Assembly (NCBI RefSeq): GCF_016775475.1 | Contig: NZ_JAEUXJ010000011.1 | Location: forward strand, 62,001-126,000 | Reading direction: 5' to 3' | Source: Belnapia mucosa | GTDB lineage: Bacteria; Pseudomonadota; Alphaproteobacteria; Acetobacterales; Acetobacteraceae | Length of the DNA stretch: 64,000 bases | Shown here: positions 35,061 through 43,987 of the stretch, piece by piece | Position numbering within the stretch: position 1 is the first letter of the stretch | How the letters are laid out: every line of letters starts with the position of its first letter | Translations under genes and position numbers: made by a program | The notes under the pieces: model-generated | Seen by the model: only the letters and a program-made list of their open reading frames with translations | What the model was told of the DNA's origin: nothing | The model's database searches: none

Positions 35061-36563
35061 CTATCTCCGCCCGGCGGCGAAGCGCACCGCCTCCTCGGCC
35101 GCGCGGAACAGGGCGCGCGCCTTCTGCTGTGTTTCCTCATATTCGGCGACCGGATCGCTGTCGGCCACCACGCCGGCGCCGGCCTGGACATGCATGACGC
35201 CGTCCTTCACCAGCGCGGTGCGCAGCCCGATGCAGGTGTCCATCCCGCCATCGGCGCCGAAATAGCCGAAGCCGCCGGCATAGATTCCCCGGCGGGAGGG
35301 CTCCAGCTCCTCGATGATCTGCATGGCGCGGACCTTGGGAGCGCCGGTGAGGGTGCCGGCCGGGAAGCCGCCGGCCAGCGCATCCAGCGCCGAGAGGCCC
35401 GGGCGCAGCCGGCCACGGACCTCGGAGCCGATATGCATGACCTGGGAATAGCGCTCGATCTGGAACTGGCTCGGGACGCGCACGGTGCCGATGGCCGAGA
35501 CCCGGCCGACATCGTTGCGGCCGAGATCGAGCAGCATCAGGTGCTCGGCACGCTCCTTGGGGTCGGCCAGCAGCTCGGCCTCCAGCGCCTTGTCCTCTTC
35601 CGGCGTCGCGCCGCGGCGGCGGGTGCCGGCGAGCGGGCGGATCGTCACCTCGCCGTCGCGCAGCCGCACCAGGATCTCCGGCGAGGCGCCCACCGCGGCG
35701 AAGCCGGCGAAGTCGAAGAAGAACAGGAAGGGCGCCGGGTTGATCCGCCGCAGCGCCCGGTAGAGGGCGAAGGGCGGCAGGGCGAAGGGCACCGAGAAGC
35801 GCTGGCTGGGGACGATCTGGAAGCAGTCGCCGGCGCGGATATAGTCCTTGGCGCGCTCCACCGCCGCGACGAAGCCCTCGCGGGTGAAATTGCTGGAGGG
35901 TTCGGGCAGGCGCGGCAGGCTGACCGGCGCGGCCGGGCGCGGCAGCGGGCGGTCGAGCGCCGCCTCGGCCTCGTCCAGCCGGGCCTGGGCGGCGTCCCAG
36001 GCGGATTGCAGATCCTGACCCGGAGCCGGCCAGACGGTGGTGAAAAGGCTGAGCGCATCCCGCACATGGTCGAAGACGGCGACCAGGGTTGGGCGGACCA
36101 GCACCGCATCGGGCACGCCGAGCACATCCGGCGCGGTCGAGGGCAGCCGCTCCATGAGCCGGACCATGTCATAGCCGAGATAGCCGAACAGCCCGACCGC
36201 GATGGGCGGCAGCCCGGCCGGCAGGCTCATCTGCGTGGCGGCGATGGCGGCGCGGAGGCTCTCCAGCGCATCCTCGCCCGCCGGCTCGAAGGCATGCGGG
36301 GCGGCGAGGGCGTGGCGGTTCAGCTCGGCGCGGCCCTCGCGGCAGCGCCAGATCAGGTCCGGCTCCAGCCCCACCGCCGAATAGCGGCCGCGGGCGGCGC
36401 CGCCCTCGATGCTCTCCAGCAGGAAGCTGTTGGGCTTGCCGGAGGCGAGCTTCAGGAAGACCCCGACCGGCGTGTCCAGATCCGCCACCCGCTCCCGCCA
36501 CAGCACCTGGGCCTGCCCGGCGGCAAGACCAGCGCTGAAGGCGGCGAAATCGGGGGAGGGCAT
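35061..36563 (-). CDS. trpE: Anthranilate synthase component I
   Basis: A 500-residue chorismate-utilising enzyme. It has the N-terminal Trp feedback segment LASGKPNSFLLESIEGG, the C-terminal catalytic block ICAG-type region CFQIVPSQRF, RPLAGTRRRGATPEED, LGRNDVGRV and the closing GAPKVRAMQIIEELEP...YAGGFGYFG. With TrpG it makes anthranilate. GGAGCAAC lies upstream of the start. It follows ppiD by 20 bases and lacks its own leader, so it is not covered by the attenuator at 33955-34066. Confidence 0.95.
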   Translation of the reverse strand: MPSPDFAAFSAGLAAGQAQVLWRERVADLDTPVGVFLKLASGKPNSFLLESIEGGAARGRYSAVGLEPDLIWRCREGRAELNRHALAAPHAFEPAGEDALESLRAAIAATQMSLPAGLPPIAVGLFGYLGYDMVRLMERLPSTAPDVLGVPDAVLVRPTLVAVFDHVRDALSLFTTVWPAPGQDLQSAWDAAQARLDEAEAALDRPLPRPAAPVSLPRLPEPSSNFTREGFVAAVERAKDYIRAGDCFQIVPSQRFSVPFALPPFALYRALRRINPAPFLFFFDFAGFAAVGASPEILVRLRDGEVTIRPLAGTRRRGATPEEDKALEAELLADPKERAEHLMLLDLGRNDVGRVSAIGTVRVPSQFQIERYSQVMHIGSEVRGRLRPGLSALDALAGGFPAGTLTGAPKVRAMQIIEELEPSRRGIYAGGFGYFGADGGMDTCIGLRTALVKDGVMHVQAGAGVVADSDPVAEYEETQQKARALFRAAEEAVRFAAGRR

Positions 36564-36583
36564 GGGCGTTGCTCCTACTCGGG

Positions 36584-38470
36584 TTATGGCTGGGCGAGGC
36601 TGTCCACCAGCCGCGGATTGACCCGGACATCGGCCTGGGCCCGCAGCGCGGCCATGTATTCGATCTCGAGGTCGCCGGCCATGGCCTGCGCCACCTCGCC
36701 GCGGATGCGGCCGATCGCCGCCGCATCCACCTCGGGCTTGGTGACCTCGAGCAGTTGCGCGACCGCATAACCTTCCCGGGTCTGCGCCATGGTCGGCTCC
36801 TTGAGCTTCAGCTCGAAAAGCGGGGCGAGGAGCTCGGGCGGCACGGCCGGGTCACCGCGCTGCTCGCGGGTGATGGCGCCGATCTCGCGGATGCCGAGGC
36901 CGGCTTCCTGCGCCGCCTCGGCCAGGCTCTTGCCGCCCTTCACGGCGGCCAGCAGCCCGGCGGCGCGCTCCTCCTGCGAGCGGCGCTTCGCCTCAGCGAT
37001 GAAGGCCTCGCGCACCTGCGGCTCGACGCTCTCGAAGGGACGGAGGGCAGGGGGCGTCACCTCCTTCACATCGACCGCGACGAAGCCGGCCTCGGTCTCG
37101 CTGAGGCGGGGGGCGGCGCCCCGTTCGGTGGTGAAGACGGCGCGCAGCAAGGGTGCCCGGGCCGCCTCGATCACCGGCAGCTCCACCGCCTTGCCCTCGG
37201 GGTCCATCCCGTTGGCATCGGTGCGGAGGGTGGCGAAGCCGAGGTTGAAGCGCTGCGCCACCTCGGCCAGCGTCGCGCCACCGGCCAGCGCATCCTCCAC
37301 CTGATTGGCCCGCTCGAAGGCCAGGTCGGCGGCCTTCTCGGATTGCAGGTCCTGGCGGAGCTGGTCCCGCACCTCGGCCAGCGGCCGGGCGGCGCCGGGC
37401 TCGATCGCCTCGACCTTGAGGACATGCCAGCCGAAATCCGACTTCACGGGCGCAGTGACGCCGCCATCCGGCGCGGCGAAGGCGGCCTCGGCGAGTTGCG
37501 GGAAGGGCAGGCCGGCGCGGTCGAGCAGGCCGAGCTCCAGCGCCTGCCCGCCGGCAGCCTCGGTCGCCTGGGTGACGGCGGCGAAATCGGCGCCGCCGGA
37601 CCAGCTTGCCGCGATTTCCTTCGCCTTATCCTCGTCCTGGACCAGCACCTGGGCCAGCCGGCGCCGCTCCGGCGTCTCATACTGGCTGCGCCGCGCCTCA
37701 TAGGCGGCGGCGAGGTCGGCATCGGAGATCTCGACCTCGCGGCTGATCCGGTCGGCGCTGAGGACGGCGACGCTCGCCTCCCGGTATTCGGGGGTGGAGA
37801 AGCGATCGGGGTTGTTCTCATGGAAGCGCCGGAGCTGCGCCTCCTCCGGGGCCGGCGGCTCCGGCGCGGCCGAGAGGGGGAGGGAGACGATGGCGGCGCC
37901 GCGCTGCTCCTGCTGCCATTGCAACAGGGGGCGGGCCAGGGTCTCGGGCGCCGCGGCGCCGGCGCGGACGGCGACCGCCAGCTGCTGCCGCGCCAGATCG
38001 GCCCGGACCAGGGCGAGGAAGCCGGCCTCGGTCAGGTCGTTGCTGCGGAGGAAATTCTCGAACACCGCCCGATCGAACTGGCCGGTCATGCCGCGGAAGC
38101 CCTGGATCGAGAAGATGAAGTCCCGCACCGCCGAATCCGGCACGGCGATGCCGAGGCGGTTCGCCTCCTGCCGCAGGACGCGGTCGAGGACGAGCTGCTC
38201 GATCGCCTGCTGGGCGACGGCGCGGCGGATGCGCGGGTCGTTCTCGAACTGGGCGCCGAGCTGGCGGGACAGGCGCTGCATCTCCCGCCGGATCGCGGCC
38301 TGCGCCTCCTCGATCTCGATCGGCGCGCCGCCGACCCGGGCGACGGCATTGTCCCGGCCGAAATTGCGGATGGTGTCGCCGATGCCCCAAACGCCGAAGG
38401 AGGCGATCAACACGATGAAGAGAAGCTTGGCGACCCAGGTGGAAGCGAGTCGGCGAAGAGCGGTGAGCAT
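36584..38470 (-). CDS. ppiD: Periplasmic folding chaperone PpiD (peptidyl-prolyl isomerase)
   Basis: A 628-residue protein with one membrane helix near the N-terminus (VAKLLFIVLIASFGVWGIG, about 14-32). A SurA-like chaperone region follows (about 35-220), then a parvulin domain (about 265-365, with GGALELGLLDR-like and DFGWHVLKV segments) and a second degenerate repeat towards the C-terminus. It is anchored in the inner membrane and faces the periplasm, assisting outer-membrane protein folding. The start at 38470 puts the helix correctly at the N-terminus. It is divergent from tpiA. Confidence 0.9.
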   Translation of the reverse strand: MLTALRRLASTWVAKLLFIVLIASFGVWGIGDTIRNFGRDNAVARVGGAPIEIEEAQAAIRREMQRLSRQLGAQFENDPRIRRAVAQQAIEQLVLDRVLRQEANRLGIAVPDSAVRDFIFSIQGFRGMTGQFDRAVFENFLRSNDLTEAGFLALVRADLARQQLAVAVRAGAAAPETLARPLLQWQQEQRGAAIVSLPLSAAPEPPAPEEAQLRRFHENNPDRFSTPEYREASVAVLSADRISREVEISDADLAAAYEARRSQYETPERRRLAQVLVQDEDKAKEIAASWSGGADFAAVTQATEAAGGQALELGLLDRAGLPFPQLAEAAFAAPDGGVTAPVKSDFGWHVLKVEAIEPGAARPLAEVRDQLRQDLQSEKAADLAFERANQVEDALAGGATLAEVAQRFNLGFATLRTDANGMDPEGKAVELPVIEAARAPLLRAVFTTERGAAPRLSETEAGFVAVDVKEVTPPALRPFESVEPQVREAFIAEAKRRSQEERAAGLLAAVKGGKSLAEAAQEAGLGIREIGAITREQRGDPAVPPELLAPLFELKLKEPTMAQTREGYAVAQLLEVTKPEVDAAAIGRIRGEVAQAMAGDLEIEYMAALRAQADVRVNPRLVDSLAQP

Positions 38471-38576
38471 GGCGGTCCGTGACTGGTCCAGCCGGGGTCC
38501 ATAGCGGAGCGGCGCCCCGTTGCCAAACCGGGCGGCGGCGGATACCGCATTGCATCCAGGACAGGAGGAAGCCGCC

Positions 38577-39335
38577 ATGACCCCCGGAGTGCGCCCGCTG
38601 ATCGCCGGCAATTGGAAGATGCATGGCTCGTTGACCGAGGCGGCATCACTGGCGGAGGCGGTGCAGGCCGGCGCGGGCGGCGCGGCGGAACTGCTGGTCT
38701 GCCCGCCTTTCCCCTATCTGGTGCCGGTGGCGGGCAAGCTCTCGGGCGGCGCGGTGGCGCTGGGCGGGCAGGATTGCCATGCCGCGGCCAAGGGCGCCCA
38801 TACCGGCGATGTCGCGGCGCCGATGCTGCGCGATGTCGGGGCGCGCTACGTGATCCTCGGCCATTCCGAGCGCCGGGCGAATCATGCCGAGACCGATGCG
38901 GCGGTGCGGGCCAAGGCGGAGGCGGCGCTGGCCGCCGGCCTCGTCCCCATCGTCTGCGTCGGCGAGAGCGAGGCGGAGCGGCTGGCCGCCCAGGCGGAGC
39001 CGGTGGTCACCGGCCAGCTCGATGGCAGCCTGCCGGACGGGTTTGCGGCGGCTGGCGGCGTCGTCGCCTATGAGCCGGTCTGGGCTATCGGCACCGGCCG
39101 GACCCCGACCGAGGCAGAGATCGCCGCCATCCATGCCGCGATCCGGGCCAATCTGAAGACGCGCTTCGGCGCGGCGGGCGGGGGCCTGCGGATTCTCTAT
39201 GGCGGCTCGGTGAAGCCGGCGAATGCGAAAGCGATCCTCGCCCTGCCGGATGTGGATGGCGCGCTGGTCGGCGGCGCCAGCCTGGTCGCGGCGGATTTCC
39301 TGGCCATCGCCGCCGGGGTGCCCGCCACCGCGTGA
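38577..39335 (+). CDS. tpiA: Triose-phosphate isomerase
   Basis: A 252-residue glycolytic TIM barrel with GNWKMHG (catalytic Lys), ILGHSERR (catalytic His) and VVAYEPVWAIGTGRTPT (catalytic Glu), then YGGSVKP and GALVGGASL for phosphate binding. AGGAGGAAG lies 5-6 bases before the ATG at 38577. Its stop overlaps the GTG start of the deacetylase-like gene by four bases (GTGA). Confidence 0.96.
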   Translation: MTPGVRPLIAGNWKMHGSLTEAASLAEAVQAGAGGAAELLVCPPFPYLVPVAGKLSGGAVALGGQDCHAAAKGAHTGDVAAPMLRDVGARYVILGHSERRANHAETDAAVRAKAEAALAAGLVPIVCVGESEAERLAAQAEPVVTGQLDGSLPDGFAAAGGVVAYEPVWAIGTGRTPTEAEIAAIHAAIRANLKTRFGAAGGGLRILYGGSVKPANAKAILALPDVDGALVGGASLVAADFLAIAAGVPATA

Positions 39336-40468
39336 CGCCGCTGCTCATCGGCTCGGAGATCTACCGCCATTCCTCCTATGGGCCGAAACATCCGCTGGCC
39401 ATCCCCCGGGTCTCAACCGCGCTCGACCTGATCGAGGCGCTGGGCTGGCTCCCGCCCGGGGGCTGGATCGAGGCGCCGATGGCGAGCCCGGCGGAACTCG
39501 CCCGCTTCCATGAGCCCGCCTACATCGCGGCGCTGCAGCGGGCGGAGGCGACGCAGCGGGCGTCGCCCGAGGACCAGGCGCGGTTCCATATCGGCGCGCA
39601 TGGCAACCCGGTCTATCGGGAGGTCTTCTCCCGCCCCGCCACCAGCGCCGGGGGCTGCATGCTGGCGGCGCGGCTGACGGCAGGCGGCGGCACCATCTAT
39701 TGCCCCGGCGGCGGCACGCATCACGGCCAGCCGGACCGGGCCAGCGGCTTCTGCTACCTGAACGACCCGGTGCTCGGCCTGCTGACCTGGCTCGATGCCG
39801 GGCTCGAGAACATCCTCTATGTCGATATCGACGCGCATCACGGCGATGGTGTGCAGGACGCCTTCCGGGACGATCCGCGCGTCTTCACCCTCTCGGTGCA
39901 TGAGGAGGGACGCTGGCCCCATACCGGGGCGGCCGAGGACCGGGCGGGCGGCGCGGCCCGAAACCTGCCGGTGCCGGCGGGCTTCAACGATTCCGAGATG
40001 CTCTGGCTGCTGCACCAAGCGATCCTGCCCCTGGCGCGGCATCTCCGGCCGCAGGCAATCATGCTGCAATGCGGGGCGGATGCGCTGGAGGAAGACCCGC
40101 TCTCCCGCCTTGCCCTCTCGAACAACGCGCATTGGGGGGTGGTGCGGGCGCTGATGGGGCTGACGCCGCGATTCCTGGTGCTCGGCGGCGGGGGCTACAA
40201 CCCCTGGACGGTCGGGCGTTGCTGGGCCGGGGTCTGGGCCACGCTGAACGGCTTCGCAATCCCGGAGCACCTGCCGCCGCCGGCGGAGCAGGTGCTGCGC
40301 GGCCTCCGCTTCGGACGCGCCGCCGGCCGCAACCCGCCGGAGCACTGGTTTACGACGCTGCGCGACGCGCCTAGGCCCGGGGTGGTGCGGGCGGCGGTGC
40401 AGCGGGTTGCGGCGGCCACGCTGCGCGACCTGCCGCCCCCGTACACTTCCGGACCCTCGGCACGTTAG
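39332..40468 (+). CDS. Histone deacetylase-superfamily amidohydrolase (AcuC-like)
   Basis: A 378-residue arginase/deacetylase-fold enzyme using a GTG start coupled to the tpiA stop. The active site is GGGTHHGQ (His130-His131), YVDIDAHHGDG (zinc Asp167 and His169), and QCGADAL with the second zinc Asp; GGGGYN provides the catalytic Tyr. Bacterial members deacetylate acetyl-lysine (AcuC) or acetylpolyamines. It could reverse acetylation of acetyl-CoA synthetase, but the substrate is not shown. Confidence 0.88.
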   Translation: MTPLLIGSEIYRHSSYGPKHPLAIPRVSTALDLIEALGWLPPGGWIEAPMASPAELARFHEPAYIAALQRAEATQRASPEDQARFHIGAHGNPVYREVFSRPATSAGGCMLAARLTAGGGTIYCPGGGTHHGQPDRASGFCYLNDPVLGLLTWLDAGLENILYVDIDAHHGDGVQDAFRDDPRVFTLSVHEEGRWPHTGAAEDRAGGAARNLPVPAGFNDSEMLWLLHQAILPLARHLRPQAIMLQCGADALEEDPLSRLALSNNAHWGVVRALMGLTPRFLVLGGGGYNPWTVGRCWAGVWATLNGFAIPEHLPPPAEQVLRGLRFGRAAGRNPPEHWFTTLRDAPRPGVVRAAVQRVAAATLRDLPPPYTSGPSAR

Positions 40469-40496
40469 GGTCCGGCATGCCTCAGCAGGACCCGCG

Positions 40497-41768
40497 ATGC
40501 CGCCGCTCAATCCCAGCCTGATCGATACCGGAAGCCCGCCCATCCCGCAGATCCAGGCCTGGGGGCAGGGCTATGATGGCTGGCACGGTCCGCTGCTCAA
40601 TCTCTGCCAGGCGGTGCCGGCCTATCCGCCGCCGCCCGCGATGCTGGCCCGGCTGGCCGAGGCCGCCGGCAGCGCCGAGGCCGCCGCCTATGGCCCGATC
40701 CAGGGCGATGCGGCGCTGCGCGAGGCCTATGCGGCGCATCTCCGGAGCCTCTATGGCGGCGATTGCGCGGCAGGGCAGGTGGCGATCACCGCCGGCTGCA
40801 ACCAAGCCTATTTCGTCGCCATGATGGCGCTGGCCCGGCGCGGCGAGGCAGTGCTGCTGCCGACGCCCTGGTATTTCAACCACGCCATGACGCTCGACAT
40901 GCTGGGGATCGAGGCCCGGGCGCTGCCCTGCGACGCCGCTTCCGGCTTCCTGCCCGACCCGGACCGGGCCGAGGCGCTGCTGGACGGGGGCGTCAGGGCC
41001 ATCGTGCTGGTCACGCCCAACAACCCGACCGGCGCCATCTATCCGGCCGCGCTGATCGAGCGCTTCCAGTCCCTCTGCCAGCGCCGCGGCATCTGGCTGG
41101 TGCTGGACGAGACCTATCGCGACTTCCTGCCGCCCGGGCGGGAGCAACCGCATGCCCTGCCGGCGGGAGGCTGGCCGGAGAACCTGATCCAGCTCACCAG
41201 CTTCTCGAAATCTTTCGCCATCCCGGGGCATCGGCTCGGCGCGCTGGCGGCGCCGGAGGCGCTGCTGCCCGAGCTCGGCAAGGTGATGGACTGCGTGCAG
41301 ATCTGCGCCAACCGCCCGGCCCAGGCGGCGGTGGCCTGGGGGATCGAGGCACTGGCCGGCTGGCGGGCGGCGAAGCGGGCCGAGATGGCCGAACGCGCCG
41401 AGGCGATGCGCGCCGTCTTCGACCGGCTGCCGGGCTGGCGGCTGGAGGCGCTGGGAGCCTATTTCGCCTATGTCCGGCATCCCTTCGGTGTGACCTCGGC
41501 CTGGGAGGTGGCACGGACCATGGCGGCGGGGCATGGCCTGATGGCGCTGCCCGGCCCGGCCTTCGCGGGGGAGGAGGCGCATCTCCGGATCGCCTTCGCC
41601 AATATCGACCTGGCGACCATCCGGGCGCTGGAGCCGCGGCTGCGCCGGGTCGCCGAGGAAGCGGCTAGCCCGGCAGGTCGAGAATCGCGCGCGCAAAGGC
41701 CTCCGGCGCTTCCTGCGGCAGGTTATGGCCGATCCCCGGCAGCACCCGACGCTCATAGGGGCCCGTGA
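40497..41768 (+). CDS. PLP-dependent class I/II aminotransferase
   Basis: A 423-residue fold-type I enzyme, ATG at 40497 with AGGA upstream. It has AAYGPIQGDAALREA, ITAGCNQAYF, VTPNNPTGAIYP, LDETYRDF and the PLP lysine in SFSKSFAIPGHRLG. The amino acid substrate is not clear. The homologous part ends near residue 390 (RRVAEEAAS). A Pro/Arg-rich tail of about 33 residues then runs 104 bases into the convergent hydrolase gene. A one-base shift would end the protein at a TAG near 41664, so the tail may reflect an indel. Confidence 0.88.
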   Translation: MPPLNPSLIDTGSPPIPQIQAWGQGYDGWHGPLLNLCQAVPAYPPPPAMLARLAEAAGSAEAAAYGPIQGDAALREAYAAHLRSLYGGDCAAGQVAITAGCNQAYFVAMMALARRGEAVLLPTPWYFNHAMTLDMLGIEARALPCDAASGFLPDPDRAEALLDGGVRAIVLVTPNNPTGAIYPAALIERFQSLCQRRGIWLVLDETYRDFLPPGREQPHALPAGGWPENLIQLTSFSKSFAIPGHRLGALAAPEALLPELGKVMDCVQICANRPAQAAVAWGIEALAGWRAAKRAEMAERAEAMRAVFDRLPGWRLEALGAYFAYVRHPFGVTSAWEVARTMAAGHGLMALPGPAFAGEEAHLRIAFANIDLATIRALEPRLRRVAEEAASPAGRESRAQRPPALPAAGYGRSPAAPDAHRGP

Positions 41769-42555
41769 AGAAGCGGGCGTGACTGGCCGAGGCCTCGGCC
41801 GGGCCGACGCCATCGGCGCCGCCATGCGGGGCGATGGTCGGCACGACGATGCGGGGCCGCCTGGCGAGCGCTGCCTCGATCGCCTCCAGCGCCGGGTCGC
41901 CCGGGGCATAGCCGAAGCGGTGGCGATAGGACTGGATCACCACCGGGACGAAATCCGGGTTGTCGAAGGCGCTAGCGCTCGCTGCGAAGGTCGCCTCGTC
42001 GAAGCCCCATGCCGGCGACCAGAGCCGCCAGAGCAGCCGGGCGATGCCGCGCCGGTCCGCCTCCAGCCCCGCCCGGCCACGCTCGGTATGGAAGTAGTAT
42101 TGGTACCAGAGCCGGTGCTCCTGCTCCGGCGTTGCCGGCCGGACGGAGCCGGCGATGTCCTGGATATTGTAGCCGGTGCAGGAGACGAGACCCGTCACCC
42201 TCTCCGGCCAGAGCGCCGCCAGGATGCAGGCGGCGCGCCCGCCCCAGTCATAGCCCGCGACCACGGCGCGCGGGATCGCCAGCGCATCCAGCAGGTCGCG
42301 CAGATCGGCGCCGAGCGCCGCCTGCTGGCCGGATCGCGGCGTCTCCGATGACAGGAAGCGGGTCGGCCCATAACCGCGCAGATAGGGGATGATGCAGCGC
42401 CGTCCGGCCGCAGCGAGGATCGGCGCGACGGCCGCATAGGCCTGCGGCGCATAAGGGAAGCCGTGCAGCAGCACGACCGGCGGGCCTTCGGCCGGGCCGA
42501 GTTCCGCATAGGCGATCTCGAGGGTCGGGGTGCGGATGCGGCGGAGGTCCTGCAT
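41665..42555 (-). CDS. Epoxide hydrolase/haloalkane dehalogenase-type alpha/beta hydrolase
   Basis: A 296-residue protein with VVLLHGFPYAPQAY, an Asp nucleophile elbow GYDWGGRAAC (Asp, not Ser, typical of epoxide hydrolases and haloalkane dehalogenases), a cap domain (about 140-215) and the catalytic His in GIGHNLPQEAPE. It opens epoxides or removes halides from small molecules; the substrate is unknown. Its stop lies inside the 3' end of the aminotransferase gene on the other strand. It diverges from the DUF192 gene 35 bases away. Confidence 0.85.
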   Translation of the reverse strand: MQDLRRIRTPTLEIAYAELGPAEGPPVVLLHGFPYAPQAYAAVAPILAAAGRRCIIPYLRGYGPTRFLSSETPRSGQQAALGADLRDLLDALAIPRAVVAGYDWGGRAACILAALWPERVTGLVSCTGYNIQDIAGSVRPATPEQEHRLWYQYYFHTERGRAGLEADRRGIARLLWRLWSPAWGFDEATFAASASAFDNPDFVPVVIQSYRHRFGYAPGDPALEAIEAALARRPRIVVPTIAPHGGADGVGPAEASASHARFFTGPYERRVLPGIGHNLPQEAPEAFARAILDLPG

Positions 42556-42590
42556 GCGGGCGAGTATGGCCGGCCGGGCGCCGCGGTGCC

Positions 42591-43073
42591 ATGCTGCGCC
42601 TCATGCTCCGCCGCTCCCTGCTCGGCCTTGCCGGCCTGCTGTTCGCCCATCCCATCCAGGCCCAGACCGGGCCGCAGCCGAAGCTGCCGGAGGAGCCGCT
42701 GGTCATCGTGACGCGCGACGGCAAGCGGCATGAATTCCGCGTCGAGATGGCGCTCAACATGGACCAGCAGATGGTCGGGCTGATGTTCCGCCCGAGCGTC
42801 GGCCCGAATGAAGGAATGCTGTTCGATTGGGGCCAGCCGCGCGAATCCAGCATGTGGATGCGCAACACCATCACCTCGCTCGACATGGTCTTCATCACGG
42901 CGGATGGGCATATCCACCGCATCGCCGAGCGGACCGTGCCCTATTCCCTGGCCGCCATCGACAGCCGCGGCCCGGTGCGGGCGACGCTCGAACTGGCGGC
43001 GGGCACGGCGGAACGGCTCGGGCTCCGCATCGGCGACCGGGTGATCCAGCGCATCTTCGGCAACGCGAACTAA
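42591..43073 (+). CDS. DUF192-family exported protein
   Basis: A 160-residue protein; an ATG at 42603 is an equally good start. The signal peptide (RRSLLGLAGLLFAHPIQAQ) is followed by a complete DUF192 domain: MVGLMFRPSVGPNEGMLFDW, MWMRNTITSLDMVFI, and VPYS...RATLELAAGTAERLGLRIGD. The family is a small beta-barrel of unknown function found in periplasms across bacteria and archaea. It may be followed by the hairpins at 43107-43131 and 43163-43201. Confidence 0.88.
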   Translation: MLRLMLRRSLLGLAGLLFAHPIQAQTGPQPKLPEEPLVIVTRDGKRHEFRVEMALNMDQQMVGLMFRPSVGPNEGMLFDWGQPRESSMWMRNTITSLDMVFITADGHIHRIAERTVPYSLAAIDSRGPVRATLELAAGTAERLGLRIGDRVIQRIFGNAN

Positions 43074-43106
43074 GAGCGCCTATCAAATCCGGCCCCTGCT
43101 TGGTGT

Positions 43107-43131
43107 CCTTCCGCGGCTTTGCCGCGGAAGG
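43107..43131. repeat. Perfect intergenic hairpin
   Basis: CCTTCCGCGGC-TTT-GCCGCGGAAGG is an eleven-pair perfect stem 33 bases after the DUF192 stop. No T-run follows, so it may be a repeat element or an mRNA 3'-end stabiliser rather than a terminator. Confidence 0.55.
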
Positions 43132-43162
43132 CTGTGCGAGGCCTTCGGCGTCAGACGGCAAT

Positions 43163-43201
43163 CCGGGGCCCCCGCAAAGCCGCGTAGCGGTTTTGTGGTG
43201 A
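43163..43201. repeat. GGGGCCCCC-headed intergenic hairpin element, copy 2
   Basis: CCGGGGCCCCC is followed by AAAGCCGC-GTA-GCGGTTTT (43176-43194), a stem ending in TTTT on the plus strand. That makes it a plausible terminator for the DUF192 gene; the minus-strand complement starts AAAACCGC. It is related to the element at 11664-11703. Confidence 0.55.
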
Positions 43202-43204
43202 GTT

Positions 43205-43915
43205 CTAAAGCCGCGCGACCCGAGCGATGAGCGGGATCGGCGCTGCGCGATAGGCGGCGAGGCCACGGCCGCCGCCCGCACCCGGATTGGCGAGCACCGG
43301 TGCGCGATCGGCGCCGTTCGAAAGCATGAAGCCGCCCCCCGCCTGGCCAGGGCGGAAGACGGGCGCGGCCGGGGCCGGCGGCGCGGGCTCCACCGCCCAG
43401 GCGGCGGCAACGCGGGCGCGGTAGGGCGCAGCATATTCCGGGGTCTGGGAATGATAGGCGCCAGCGGCGGCCAGCCAGTCCGCACGGGTGGATTTCAGCT
43501 CGGTCAGGAAGCGGGCGGCGTAGCGGGCATTGGCCAGCGGGTCGAAGGCCTCTTCCAGGCTGGCGAAGGCCGTGGGGTGATGCCGCAGATTCACCTGCAT
43601 GCAGCCGATATCGATGGAGCGCACGGCCTGGGCCTGCAAGGCCCGCACGGCGGCAATGGCTGCCGCCTTGTCCGGGAAGAAACTGCCGCGCCCCTCGGCA
43701 TTGATGGTCCAGGGCCAGGGGCGGGCCTCGCCGCCAGCGTCGCGGCGGCCGGACTCGACGCGGGCGATGGCGCCGAGCAGGCGGGGCGGCAGCCCGGCCT
43801 CGCGCTCCACCGTGGCGATCGCGGCGGCGCAGAGCCGGCTGTCATCCGGCGCCGCGGGGTTGGCCGCGGCAAGCGCCGGGAAAAGCAGGATCAGGGTCGC
43901 AAGATAGCGCAGCAT
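43205..43915 (-). CDS. Lytic transglycosylase-like protein
   Basis: A 236-residue exported protein (signal LRYLATLILLFPALAAA). It has a soluble lytic transglycosylase-type domain: LLGAIARVESGRR with the catalytic Glu, IDIGCMQVNLRHHP, FDPLANARYAARFL and AAGAYHSQTPEYA. It cleaves peptidoglycan between MurNAc and GlcNAc. The Pro/Ala-rich C-terminal third is low complexity. Such single-domain forms often serve secretion or flagellar assembly, but no such genes are adjacent. Confidence 0.85.
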   Translation of the reverse strand: MLRYLATLILLFPALAAANPAAPDDSRLCAAAIATVEREAGLPPRLLGAIARVESGRRDAGGEARPWPWTINAEGRGSFFPDKAAAIAAVRALQAQAVRSIDIGCMQVNLRHHPTAFASLEEAFDPLANARYAARFLTELKSTRADWLAAAGAYHSQTPEYAAPYRARVAAAWAVEPAPPAPAAPVFRPGQAGGGFMLSNGADRAPVLANPGAGGGRGLAAYRAAPIPLIARVARL

Positions 43916-43987
43916 CGCTCGGCATCCCGGGCCCGCGGGAGGCGGGCCACGGGGAGCCGGAGCGCAAGCGGCGTGCCAGCCGCCCGA

